Positions 18,401 to 26,216 are shown, counted from the stretch's first letter. The stretch is DNA of 38,951 bases from RGIG8597 sp045133795 (GCA_045133795.1 JBGUUT010000046.1:1-38951), one strand, 5' to 3'. Notes: generated from the letters alone by a model not told the origin. Numbers and translations are program-made.

Positions 18401-19893
18401 ATAAACTTCAAACAAAAAACAAAGAGGAAGTAAAAGACGATTTTATCCCTGCAAGAGTAGAAGGTGAAGGTTTTAAAGCAAGATTGCATTTATCTGACGG
18501 TAAAACAATTATGCTTGCCGACCCTAAAAAGAAATTTAAACCTAAAAAGATGAAAGACGGAACAACAATCATTCCGGCTAATTATAAGTTTTTATTTCCG
18601 TCATTGTCACGCTACAACATGGCTCCGGCAAATGAATTCTTAAATAAAATCGGAGTTCAAGGACGTTTGTCTCCTACTACGACTTTAGAATCTATCAAAT
18701 TGGGACGTTCTCAGACATCAAGTAAAGAATGTTTACCGATGGCGATTATGCTCGGTAACTTAATGACTTATATTCGTGATAACCGCAAAGATGATAATGA
18801 AGCACTTGTTTTATTACACGCAACCGATACATCTCCGTGTCGATTGGAACAATATTACAATGCGTTTAACAGCTATATAATGCGTAATAAAATCAAGAAT
18901 TTCGGTATTTTCCGTTTAGATGACCGTCAAGGTTACGCCGGATTCGGTACGGGATTACTTTTAACATTATTTAAATCTTTTGTACTCGGTGATGTTTTTG
19001 AAACTATCAAAAGTGCAATGCGTGTACTTGCCGTAAATCCGGATGAAGCGTTGCAAATCTTTGAAGAAGAATTCGACAAAATCGTAGAAAACTTCGGCGG
19101 AAGAGACCCAGACGGATATTCTATGACTCGTCGTTTCAAAGCTGCCGCACAGCGTTTTAAACAGATTCCTCGTAAAGGTAACATTGAAGATGCTAAATTT
19201 GTTGTTTTAACAGGTGAAATCTATGTAAGAAATGACCATTTTGCACGCCGTGAACTTGAAGTAACATTGGCAGAAAATGGTTTTATCACTCAAATCGTTC
19301 CGTTTATGGAAGTATTGTTCTACATTGACCACTGTTTGAAAAACGATTTATCTGAAATCAACGTTAATTTATTCCAGAAGATTTATTTCTTCTTTAAATC
19401 TTTCTTCCAAGGAAAAATTGACCACCAAATCAAAGATATCTTTGCTGATTGCGGATTCTATCGCCCTTGCTATGTAAATATGAAAGAAGTAATGAACGCT
19501 TCACGTTTGATTGTAAGTCCAAAACTTCGAGGAGAAGTTCCTATTACAACAGGTGCTGCTTTAAAATACATTCTTGACGGAGCCTGCGGTGTTATTTCAA
19601 TCGGACCGTTTGCTTGTCTTCCGTCTCGTATGGTAGAAAGTTTATTGAAAACTAACATGAATTTAGTTCACAAAGCTGCAATTCACGGCGACCGTCCGTT
19701 ATATCAAGAATTGGATAAAATGGGCGTGTCTAATTTGCCGTTCTTATCAATTGAATCTGACGGTAATCCGTTTACTCAAGTAGTTCAAGCTCAGTTGGAA
19801 ATTTTCTACTTACAATCTACACGTATGCATGAAAAGATTACACAAGCTAAAAAGAATTTAAAAGATAAAGGAATTAATCCTGATAAACATTAA
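15451..19893 (+). CDS. 2-hydroxyacyl-CoA dehydratase activase (double ASKHA ATPase with HgdB-like C-terminus)
   Basis: A 1480-aa protein of the BadF/BadG/HgdC activator group. The first ASKHA ATPase module (1-260) has KCASGTGEFFLQQI and IIMVGGISRN but a degenerate phosphate loop (GICLGASTITAV). The second (from about 298) is canonical: GVDVGSTTTKAVLLD, TTGSGRQIVG, YEIGGQDAKY, NEACSAGTGSFLEE and QGGVCYNKAV. The cysteines in ACSAGTG and DQCAAF are where the family holds a [4Fe-4S] cluster between subunits. A DUF2229-like region starts near 660 (VIGINRSFYTNTYFPLYSHF) and an HgdB-related segment near 1046. The family couples ATP hydrolysis to low-potential electron transfer for radical dehydration of hydroxyacyl-CoA, as in amino acid fermentation. 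The role of this giant form is not established. ATG follows AGGAG. A terminator follows. Confidence 0.88.
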   Translation: MKSLGICLGASTITAVKMEKTEGKKPEVLEVISRSHEGNARKTFIDILNEVKPETFDRITITGRKFRENVKLSKIAEPNAIEYALDYLDLDTEKYNILVSAGGESVLVYELDKDHKITQVHMGNKCASGTGEFFLQQIRRMDLNAEEAIALAENQEPHKIAGRCSVFCKSDCTHALNIGEPKGAVVAGLCKMIANKITELISAIKPRNIIMVGGISRNKIVLKYLEKEVDKLYVPEQAYFFEALGAALYALEYETEKYPGIETVYETGKSSFEFLKKLSDFEHLVSFKSVEHAKPQEGKHYTLGVDVGSTTTKAVLLDMDTNQIAADVYLRTNGNPVEAARNCYREIKKQIGDKKIIIDALSTTGSGRQIVGLHAFTECVINEIICHAAASVYFDKDVDTIYEIGGQDAKYTYIVDGVPADYAMNEACSAGTGSFLEESAYESLGIKTQEIAPIALKAENPPNFNDQCAAFISSDIKVAAQEGINREDIVAGLVYSICMNYTNRVRGNRKTGKKVFMQGGVCYNKAVPVAMAALTGREIIVPPDPGLMGAFGAAIEAKKRIEHNLLPKGNFDLDTLIAREVSYGKTFKCAGGTEHCDRGCEVLTIIIDGKTYPFGGACNKYYNMLHKVQYEEENLDLVARREKMLFETFAPKGDDLPENAKVIGINRSFYTNTYFPLYSHFFTKLGFKVVTPDKSLKDGEERALAPFCYPMILAHGFFKNLVDLKPDYIFMPHLVQLETEGKCDDKFCGQIGHRKSCVFNQGEPFSLKTAFKSELESNNIKMLIPLLDFSRGIDLEENTLCNFAVKELGVDANAAHKAFKEAVNKQREFFSECKKMGQTVLDNLKNNPEKMAVVLFGRPYNAFTEKANLGIPRKFTSRSVEIIPYDCLPFENETFEPFMHWAMGEMILKAAQVVKKNPQLFAAYITNFSCGPDSFLVELFRGEMEGKPSLTLELDSHSADAGVNTRIEAFLDVVNFYKELLKQNKLQTKNKEEVKDDFIPARVEGEGFKARLHLSDGKTIMLADPKKKFKPKKMKDGTTIIPANYKFLFPSLSRYNMAPANEFLNKIGVQGRLSPTTTLESIKLGRSQTSSKECLPMAIMLGNLMTYIRDNRKDDNEALVLLHATDTSPCRLEQYYNAFNSYIMRNKIKNFGIFRLDDRQGYAGFGTGLLLTLFKSFVLGDVFETIKSAMRVLAVNPDEALQIFEEEFDKIVENFGGRDPDGYSMTRRFKAAAQRFKQIPRKGNIEDAKFVVLTGEIYVRNDHFARRELEVTLAENGFITQIVPFMEVLFYIDHCLKNDLSEINVNLFQKIYFFFKSFFQGKIDHQIKDIFADCGFYRPCYVNMKEVMNASRLIVSPKLRGEVPITTGAALKYILDGACGVISIGPFACLPSRMVESLLKTNMNLVHKAAIHGDRPLYQELDKMGVSNLPFLSIESDGNPFTQVVQAQLEIFYLQSTRMHEKITQAKKNLKDKGINPDKH

Positions 19894-19903
19894 TATGCCG
19901 TAA

Positions 19904-19943
19904 AAAAAGACCGGTTTGTTTTCAAAAACATTCCGGTCTTTTT
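19904..19943 (+). terminator. Intrinsic terminator of the activase gene
   Basis: An 11-bp stem (19904-19914 with 19933-19943, core AGACCGG/CCGGTCT), ending in a T-run. It lies 10 bp after the activase stop. Confidence 0.88.
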
Positions 19944-19993
19944 GTCTTCCGTCGGTAAAATATAGTAACTGTAAGATTGTCCAGATAATTGAA

Positions 19994-20141
19994 CGAACGA
20001 AATGTTTTCGCAAGTAAACACCGAACGAAGACTTTCGTAAGAAAGTCGAAAAGAATTACCGTTTACATGAGTGATAGATGAGTACACAACGTGTACGAAT
20101 GGAGTATTTCTGTAAGAAATACCGAAAACGAATGTAAACAT
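19994..20141. repeat. Degenerate ~27-bp hairpin repeats
   Basis: Three units beginning CGAACGAA, CGAACGAA and CGAATGGA (19994, 20023 and 20096) each contain a hairpin around a TTTC-x-TAAG-AAA-like core. The outer arms differ but remain paired: TGT/ACA, GAC/GTC (20030-20047, perfect 7-bp stem) and GTA/TAC (20104-20122, perfect 7-bp stem). A further perfect hairpin GTACAC-AAC-GTGTAC is at 20082-20096. The block lies between the activase terminator and the nuclease relic. Confidence 0.6.
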
Positions 20142-20145
20142 TAAC

Positions 20146-20583
20146 GTGGATAAGGAAAATCCAATTTTGAAACGTTGCAAAGCTTTAAAACAATATTCAG
20201 AGTTTATCGAGCAAGTTCGTTCCAATATTGAAAATGATATCTCGGAACCGTTTACGACAGCAATAAAACAGGCAATCAAAAATGGTTTTCTTTCAGATTA
20301 TTTAAACCGAAAATCGACGGAGGTGCAAAATATGTTACTTGCAGAATATGACTACGACACAGATATTGCCGTTCAACGAAGAGAAGCTTTTGATGATGGG
20401 CTATCCCAAGGTCGTAACGAGGGAATTGCAATTGGAGAAGAACGTGGTATTTCTATCGGATTATCGCAAGGAGCACATCAAAAAGCCGTTGAAACTGCGA
20501 AAAAGTTTCTTGCTATGGGGCTTTCCGTTGAACAAGTAGCTGACGGAACCGGCTTGTCGGTTGAGGAAATAGAGAAATTATAG
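20146..20583 (+). pseudogene. C-terminal remnant of a Rpn-type PD-(D/E)XK nuclease/putative transposase
   Basis: 145 codons match the conserved C-terminal half of this family: NPILKRCKALKQYSEFIEQV, then NGFLSDYLNRKSTEVQNMLL, AEYDYDTD, a glycine-rich segment (GLSQGRNEGIAIGEERGISI) and the closing SVEEIEKL. Full-length members are roughly 300 aa and carry the PD-(D/E)XK catalytic core in the missing N-terminal half. The family-like text VNINVDKENP continues in frame upstream of the GTG at 20146 until a TAA at 20113-20115, so the frame is truncated, not simply short. There is no ribosome site and the upstream sequence is repeat material. It is probably inactive, though a separately expressed C-terminal fragment cannot be excluded. 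Confidence 0.75.
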
Positions 20584-20618
20584 GAAGTAGAAATTAGCAA
20601 TTAAAACTAATCAATTAA

Positions 20619-20645
20619 GAGCGGATTTATTCCGCTTCTTTATTT
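20619..20645 (+). terminator. Weak terminator after the nuclease remnant
   Basis: A 6-bp stem AGCGGA/TCCGCT (20620-20625 with 20631-20636) followed by a T-rich stretch. Confidence 0.45.
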
Positions 20646-20651
20646 CTAACA

Positions 20652-20718
20652 GTCTTGAACACACATTGATTCCATTTAGCCTGAAGACACTGTTCGAGCT
20701 GGCCTGAACACACCGTTC
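20652..20718. repeat. Three degenerate ~17-bp direct repeats
   Basis: GCCTGAAGACACTGTTC (20679-20695) and GCCTGAACACACCGTTC (20702-20718) differ at two positions and are spaced 23 bp apart. A more diverged copy (CTTGAACACACATTGA) is at about 20654-20669. A perfect hairpin GCATAT-TTC-ATATGC follows at 20719-20733. The block is intergenic, between the nuclease remnant and the large lipoprotein. Confidence 0.55.
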
Positions 20719-20798
20719 GCATATTTCATATGCTCACCGTTGCTGAAACAATCTTAAACTGTCGGCTATCACCGAATTCAGAAATATTCTGCTGTTAA

Positions 20799-20864
20799 TA
20801 TGTCACTATAAGCACAAAAAAAGGAGCGAAAAACTTTCAATTAAAAAGTTCTCCGCCCTCTCAA
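20799..20864 (-). terminator. Probable terminator of the large lipoprotein gene
   Basis: On the minus strand an imperfect stem (GGCGGAGAACTTT with AAAGTTTTTCGCTCC) is followed by seven Ts. It lies just downstream of the lipoprotein stop. Confidence 0.5.
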
Positions 20865-20880
20865 CTCTGAGTTCTAAACT

Positions 20881-23800
20881 CTACTCTCCGGTATAATTAT
20901 AATTTATAGCTACACCATTAAAATTATTGTTACCTTTGCTTATTTGTTGCCATTGGCTTTGCGTACCTCGATAATTTACTGTTGTCAATCTATCACAATC
21001 GACAAACGCAAAATTACCGATAGTTGTCACACCGGCAGGAATTGTAACACTTTCTAAGCTACTGCACTTATAGAACGCATACTCACCTATAGATGACAAA
21101 CTATCAGGCAATACAATTCCTGTTAAGTTATCATTTTCAAAAGAAGCATTTTGCGAAATATCAGTTAATCCGGTTGTTCTGCTTAAATCAAGCGAAACCG
21201 TGATTTTATCATTACCATTAAGTGCTGCAATAATCTTTTCATAAGAAAAGTTTGAACATTCTTCGATTGTAACAAGGTCATAATGTTTTGAAACATTTTC
21301 ACCTGCTACCATTTCATTGGTTAAACTACCTATTACAGTATCAAAATCGCTTGCAAAACATTGTAACATCCCGTCAGTATCGATTCCCCACTTCGTCTCC
21401 CCATTATCCGGTGTCACAACGAATTTATTTATAAGTTCCTCAGTAAGTATAACAGAATCCCCCGTAGAAAGCACTTTTACTTTTTCTACAATAGAATCAA
21501 CTGCATCTACATTTTTCTCATAAGGATAACTAGACGGCGTAATTGTTGCAACGGTAGATATTCCGCTAGGAGGAGTAAGCTCTCCGGCAATTGTAATTGT
21601 TGTCTCTTCATCGAAAAGATAAACATCATTACCGGAATCTACAACTGCACCTCCGGAGATTTTGAAAGTTCCCCTATTACTTACATACACACCTTTACCA
21701 TCATAACACCCCTCTTCGGACATCGTTTTACAATTTATAATAGTAGCACTATCGGACATTGTAAAACATCCTATACCAACATATACTCCACCGCCCAAAC
21801 CATCATACTTAACTGATTTTGCATTACAACTTTCAATAGTTGCGTCGTCACTCATAGTGAATTCACCATTCAGCACATATACACCACCGCCACAGCCGGC
21901 TTCACAATTTGAAATTTTACCTCCGGACATTGTTAATTTTCCCTGGCTGGTGCTGACTCCTATATCCATTCCTACTAATACACCGCCGCCATAACCATCA
22001 GGAGCTTCACAATAACTTATAGTTGTACCGTAGTTCATTATAAGTTCTCCGTCGCCACAAACAATAACTCCACTACAATTCCAATCTAAAGTTTTACCAC
22101 CGGTCAAAGTGATATTTTCTAATGTTACGACAGCCTTTCCATTGATGTACATGACACGCCCATTTTGTTGTGCATTTATTGTCATGTTGCCATTATAACC
22201 GCAAATCTTTAGGTTTAATGTTTCGTTTTCTTCCAAAACCACATTGATTAGAGCGTTATTATTTGTAAATTCATAATCTGTACCGTTAATATTGCTCTTC
22301 ACGTAAATTACATACACGGTCTGTCCGTCATTTGCCGTTTTTACCGCATCTACAGCCCGTTGTACTGTTGCAAATGGAGAGTTCAGAGTTCCGTCATTAC
22401 TGTCATTACCGCTGTAATCAACATAATATTCCACCATAGTTTTCCATACGGCATAAAGTATAACGGTTGCTTTATTTTCCGCTGTCAAGTTTTTCACTTT
22501 TGCCATGTCAGTATAAGCTATATTTCCGTTAGCACTTCTTGCCCAGCCGGCGAATGTAAAGCCCTCACGATTGAAAGTATTTGCAGTCAGAGCTTTTTCT
22601 TCATCATAATTAAAGCTCATATCCGTCATTTCACCGTTTCCGCCGTTGGCGTCAAACTTCACAGTGTAAGTATTCACATCCCATTTTGCAAAAAGCGTAA
22701 TATCACAGGAAATTGTTTTTTCTTCATTAAATTTATTACCACCGTCATCAAACCAGCCTGTGAATGTGTAGCCGTCTTTGCTCTTTGCAACAGGAAGTTG
22801 CGACAAATTACTGTCGGCAGCTACTTCAATTGTATACAAAATATCATCGCCGTCTTTGAATGTTACGGTATACGGTAAAGTTACGGTGATTGTTTGTGTT
22901 AAAGTTCCGCCGTTATAATAGAATGTTATTTGTTTATTTTCCGCAGTCAATGTCGCACCGTTTGCCGGTTCGCTTGTATACGGCAGGTTTACTTCCAAAT
23001 CCTTATATTTTCCCACTACTTGATAGCAACTCAAATCAAGTATTTCTCCGACTTTGTACGTTGTTTTAGCTTTTCCCAATGTTTTCAATGTGACATCGGT
23101 AATTTCAATTTTTTCTTCCGGATTTTCTGCTCCTGCATTTTGTGAGTCTTTTACAAATACATAAAAGCGACATTTTATTTCCTGATTTTTCTTACTTACG
23201 ATAGTTACGAGACTTACCCCGGCATTAGAAAAATCATATTCTGCCGTGTAATCTTTTTCATCTTCACGTTTAGTTATTGTATCCACACATTGACTTTCCA
23301 TGCCGCTGCTTTTAAAAGTTTCCACGAATGTAGTATATGTTCCCAATACAACCAAACCGCTGAGGTCTATTTCTTCTCCGATGTTATATTCCAATTTGTA
23401 CGGATTAGAATAAATAGAAAAAACAGAAAGTTTCGCATCTTCACTCATATCAACTCTGGCAATCTCACCGTCGTCTTTTACTGTCGGATCTTTCATTCCC
23501 TCATAGCTTCCCGCTTCCAAGACAACTTTTGCTTTTGTAGATGTTGTAATATCACCAATCTTTGTCTGTGTTTCTGTAATATTTAACTGTGAATTAAAAC
23601 CGTCTAAACTAACATTTTCAATTTCACAATTTGTTACAGCAACCATTGCAAATGCCTCATCTGTCGATAAAGTCACACTTCGAGATGTTTCGCCGCTTGT
23701 ACCGATTAACAAATCGCTCAATTTACTGTCACTTATAGTAAGTCTTGATGAGGTACTGACCGACAAGTCCGTAAGTTTTTCAAGCTTTACACCTTCAGAC

Positions 23801-24084
23801 TTCACCTGCAATTTCGCATTATCAAGACTGCCGTTTTTTATCGTCAATTTTTTATTTATCGTCGCACTGTAATCAGTAAGTTCATATTGCGATAAGTCGA
23901 TTTCTTCGCCGACATTCGCATAGTCTACTACATCCTGCAACTTTGTTAACTTATCTACTGTCTGTTTGTTGTCGTTTTTTTCCGATGAATTGTCGTTCAG
24001 ACAATCATTGACCATATTCACACAATCATTCGAACATGAAAAAAATACAAATATCAATACAGATAAAATAAAAATCTTTCTCAT
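20881..24084 (-). CDS. Large modular surface lipoprotein (Ig-like, InlB repeats, beta-helix, BspA-type LRR)
   Basis: A 1067-aa lipoprotein with signal peptide MRKIFILSVLIFVFFSC, Cys17 being the likely lipidated residue. In order: a beta-strand-rich N-terminal region (about 45-215), two bacterial Ig-like modules (YNIGEEIDLSGLVVLGTYTT and YKVGEILDLSCYQVVGKYKD), two InlB/Listeria-Bacteroides repeats ending GWFDDGGNKFNEE ... LFAKW and GGNGEMTD ... LYAVW, a pectate-lyase-type right-handed beta-helix with many GGGVYV turns (YYVDYSGNDSNDGTLNSPFA onwards) and a C-terminal BspA/TpLRR leucine-rich repeat (IGEYAFYKCSSLESVTIPAG). Probably displayed on the cell surface or periplasmic face, binding host or dietary material. 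The front part is paralogous to the product of 34874-38725. ATG follows AGGAG. Confidence 0.88.
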   Translation of the reverse strand: MRKIFILSVLIFVFFSCSNDCVNMVNDCLNDNSSEKNDNKQTVDKLTKLQDVVDYANVGEEIDLSQYELTDYSATINKKLTIKNGSLDNAKLQVKSEGVKLEKLTDLSVSTSSRLTISDSKLSDLLIGTSGETSRSVTLSTDEAFAMVAVTNCEIENVSLDGFNSQLNITETQTKIGDITTSTKAKVVLEAGSYEGMKDPTVKDDGEIARVDMSEDAKLSVFSIYSNPYKLEYNIGEEIDLSGLVVLGTYTTFVETFKSSGMESQCVDTITKREDEKDYTAEYDFSNAGVSLVTIVSKKNQEIKCRFYVFVKDSQNAGAENPEEKIEITDVTLKTLGKAKTTYKVGEILDLSCYQVVGKYKDLEVNLPYTSEPANGATLTAENKQITFYYNGGTLTQTITVTLPYTVTFKDGDDILYTIEVAADSNLSQLPVAKSKDGYTFTGWFDDGGNKFNEEKTISCDITLFAKWDVNTYTVKFDANGGNGEMTDMSFNYDEEKALTANTFNREGFTFAGWARSANGNIAYTDMAKVKNLTAENKATVILYAVWKTMVEYYVDYSGNDSNDGTLNSPFATVQRAVDAVKTANDGQTVYVIYVKSNINGTDYEFTNNNALINVVLEENETLNLKICGYNGNMTINAQQNGRVMYINGKAVVTLENITLTGGKTLDWNCSGVIVCGDGELIMNYGTTISYCEAPDGYGGGVLVGMDIGVSTSQGKLTMSGGKISNCEAGCGGGVYVLNGEFTMSDDATIESCNAKSVKYDGLGGGVYVGIGCFTMSDSATIINCKTMSEEGCYDGKGVYVSNRGTFKISGGAVVDSGNDVYLFDEETTITIAGELTPPSGISTVATITPSSYPYEKNVDAVDSIVEKVKVLSTGDSVILTEELINKFVVTPDNGETKWGIDTDGMLQCFASDFDTVIGSLTNEMVAGENVSKHYDLVTIEECSNFSYEKIIAALNGNDKITVSLDLSRTTGLTDISQNASFENDNLTGIVLPDSLSSIGEYAFYKCSSLESVTIPAGVTTIGNFAFVDCDRLTTVNYRGTQSQWQQISKGNNNFNGVAINYNYTGE

Positions 24085-24215
24085 ACTCTTCTCCTTATAT
24101 ATTCCCCTATTTTAAACCATTCAAAACTGTACATAAACAAAAATAATTTTCTTTGACAATAGTTTACGATTCTTTCACGTTTATACTTTGCAAATGCAAT
24201 AACTGATCACTCGCC

Positions 24216-24236
24216 TTATCTAAACACCTTAGATAA
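24216..24236. repeat. Perfect 8-bp inverted repeat upstream of the large lipoprotein
   Basis: TTATCTAA (24216-24223) and TTAGATAA (24229-24236) flank a 5-nt ACACC. The palindrome is about 130 bp upstream of the lipoprotein start, flanked on both sides by ACTCG. A second small palindrome TTGCA-AA-TGCAA lies at 24188-24199. It could be an operator or a hairpin repeat of the kind seen near 20000. Confidence 0.4.
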
Positions 24237-24314
24237 CTCGTCCTACAGTAAACAAAAAAACGGCAGTTAATTAAAACATGCCGTTCTATTATAAAAATCA
24301 TCAAGACATAAAAA

Positions 24315-24349
24315 AAACAGACGTCCATATCAAAAAAAGACGTCTGTTT
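24315..24349. terminator. Terminator of the small lipoprotein gene
   Basis: A perfect 11-bp stem (24315-24325 with 24339-24349, core CAGACGTC/GACGTCTG), with an A-run on the left and T-run on the right. It follows the small lipoprotein on the minus strand and may work both ways. A second hairpin (ACGGCA...TGCCGT) lies at about 24264-24288. Confidence 0.75.
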
Positions 24350-24381
24350 CCCTTTTTTTAAAAAATAAATCGCTTAATTCA

Positions 24382-24603
24382 TTATTCAGCATCGCTTGTT
24401 GCATCAGCAGTTGCATCTACAACATCAGCAGTTGCATCAACTACGTCTGCAGTAGCATCAACAACAACATCGCTTGTTGCTTCAACTTCTGCTGTCACAG
24501 CAGATGCAGCAGTAACAGCCGGAGCTGCTTCTTTTTTACAACTTACAACAGCAAGTGTCAAAACTGCAGTAACCAAAGCAATTAACTTCCACATTTTTTT
24601 CAT
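24382..24603 (-). CDS. Small repetitive lipoprotein
   Basis: A 73-aa predicted lipoprotein. The ATG at 24601-24603 is preferred over the upstream ATG at 24618 because GGGAG lies about 8 nt before it. Signal peptide MKKMWKLIALVTAVLTLAVV ends in lipobox VVSC (about Cys22). The mature part is almost only A, V, D, T, S and E, with tandem VDATADV heptads encoded by near-identical 21-bp units. No function can be assigned. Similar small acidic/alanine-rich lipoproteins are often abundant envelope proteins. It is flanked by its own terminator and lies head-to-head with hydG. Confidence 0.7.
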   Translation of the reverse strand: MKKMWKLIALVTAVLTLAVVSCKKEAAPAVTAASAVTAEVEATSDVVVDATADVVDATADVVDATADATSDAE

Positions 24604-24788
24604 TTTTAATGCTCCCATAAAAAGTTTTGACCCTTATACTCTTTCTTCTAAAAAAAGTAAAGTTTAATTTTAATAATATTATAAATATTTTTTTATTCTT
24701 TATTCTTCTCTTTATCTGACAAAAAGAGTATCTTCTATACAAAAATCTAACAGGAAAGTCACTTTCTGACCTGAAAGGAATTTATTTT

Positions 24789-26216
24789 ATGGAAAATTAT
24801 ACTTACAATCCCAAATCTCTCAAGGCTGAAGAATTCATCCATGACGGTGAAATTCAAGATACTTTAGCCTATGCCGAAGCCAACAAAAACAATATTGAGC
24901 TTATCGATGAAATTATTGCAAAAGCCAAATTACGCAAAGGTTTATCACACAGAGAAGCTTCTGTTCTTCTTGCATGTGAAAATGAAGAAAAGATTCAAGA
25001 AATCTTTGAATTGGCACAGCAAATCAAAAAAGATTTTTACGGTAACAGAATTGTTATGTTTGCTCCGTTATATCTTTCTGATTATTGTGTAAACGGTTGT
25101 GTTTACTGTCCTTATCACTATCAAAATAAAAACATAACACGTAAAAAATTGACTCAGGAAGAAATAAGAAAAGAAGTTATCGCACTTCAAGACATGGGAC
25201 ACAAACGTCTTGCTCTGGAAGCCGGAGAAGACCCGATTAACAATCCTATTGAATATATTGTTGAATCTATTAAAACAATTTACAGTATTAAACACAAAAA
25301 CGGTGCTATCCGTCGTGTAAATGTAAATATTGCGGCTACAACAGTAGAAAACTACAAGAAACTTAAAGATGCCGAAATCGGAACATATATTCTATTCCAA
25401 GAAACTTATCATAAAGAAAGTTATCTAAAACTACACCCTACCGGTCCAAAGCACGATTATGCTTATCATACCGAAGCTCACGACCGTGCAATGCAAGCCG
25501 GAATTGACGATGTAGGTTTCGGAGTTTTGTTCGGACTCGAAATGTACAAATATGAATTCGCAGCTCTTTTAATGCACGCAGAACACATGGAAGCCGTATT
25601 CGGCGTAGGTCCACACACAATAAGCGTTCCGAGAATAAAACACGCCGACGATATCGACCCGGATGCTTTTGATAACAGTATCAGTGATGATATTTTTGCA
25701 AAAATATGTGCATGTATACGTGTTGCCGTTCCTTATACCGGAATGATTGTTTCTACTCGTGAAAGTCCGGAAGTTCGTGAAAAAGTTATAAAATTAGGAG
25801 TATCACAACTTTCAGGCGGTTCGAGAACATCTGTAGGCGGATACTGTGAAGAAGAACGACCTCGTGATACCGAACAATTTGATGTTTCCGACCAACGAAC
25901 TCTCGATGAAGTAGTAAATTGGTTGATGACAGCCGGTTATATTCCAAGCTTCTGTACTGCTTGTTACAGAGAAGGCAGAACAGGCGACAGATTTATGAGT
26001 TTATGCAAAAACGGACAAATTCAAAACTGCTGTCATCCTAATGCACTGATGACTTTAAAAGAATATTTAGAAGATTACGCCGAAGCCGACACAAAAGAAA
26101 TCGGTGAAAAACTAATAGAAAAAGAAATCGACAATATTCCTAAAGAAAAAGTTCGTGAAATTGTTCGTGAACGATTGATTAAAATAGCAAACGGAGAGCG
26201 AGATTTCCGTTTCTAA
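24789..26216 (+). CDS. hydG: [FeFe]-hydrogenase H-cluster maturase HydG
   Basis: A 475-aa radical SAM tyrosine lyase that cleaves tyrosine to make the CO and CN ligands of the [FeFe]-hydrogenase H-cluster. The radical SAM cluster motif is CVNGCVYC (CX3CX2C), preceded by MFAPLYLSDY. The C-terminal auxiliary cluster motif CX2CX22C is intact, starting at CTACYREGRTGDRFMSLC. Family blocks LEAGEDP and QLSGGSRTSVGGY are present, and the length is normal. ATG follows AAAGGA. It implies an [FeFe]-hydrogenase and HydE/HydF elsewhere in the genome, because neither is in this window. Confidence 0.95.
   Translation: MENYTYNPKSLKAEEFIHDGEIQDTLAYAEANKNNIELIDEIIAKAKLRKGLSHREASVLLACENEEKIQEIFELAQQIKKDFYGNRIVMFAPLYLSDYCVNGCVYCPYHYQNKNITRKKLTQEEIRKEVIALQDMGHKRLALEAGEDPINNPIEYIVESIKTIYSIKHKNGAIRRVNVNIAATTVENYKKLKDAEIGTYILFQETYHKESYLKLHPTGPKHDYAYHTEAHDRAMQAGIDDVGFGVLFGLEMYKYEFAALLMHAEHMEAVFGVGPHTISVPRIKHADDIDPDAFDNSISDDIFAKICACIRVAVPYTGMIVSTRESPEVREKVIKLGVSQLSGGSRTSVGGYCEEERPRDTEQFDVSDQRTLDEVVNWLMTAGYIPSFCTACYREGRTGDRFMSLCKNGQIQNCCHPNALMTLKEYLEDYAEADTKEIGEKLIEKEIDNIPKEKVREIVRERLIKIANGERDFRF

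Noticed and set aside
19890..20279. A 129-codon minus-strand frame downstream of the activase
   Set aside because: It runs through the activase terminator, the hairpin repeats and the antisense of the nuclease remnant, and shows no family signature.
22360..22878. A 172-codon plus-strand frame inside the first large lipoprotein
   Set aside because: Antisense to clear InlB and Ig-like coding sequence; cysteine/phenylalanine/histidine-rich composition typical of a shadow frame.
24711..24788. Riboswitch-like hairpin before hydG (CAGG...CCTG)
   Set aside because: The stem is short with a bulge, no known aptamer core is recognisable, and there is no terminator/antiterminator pair.
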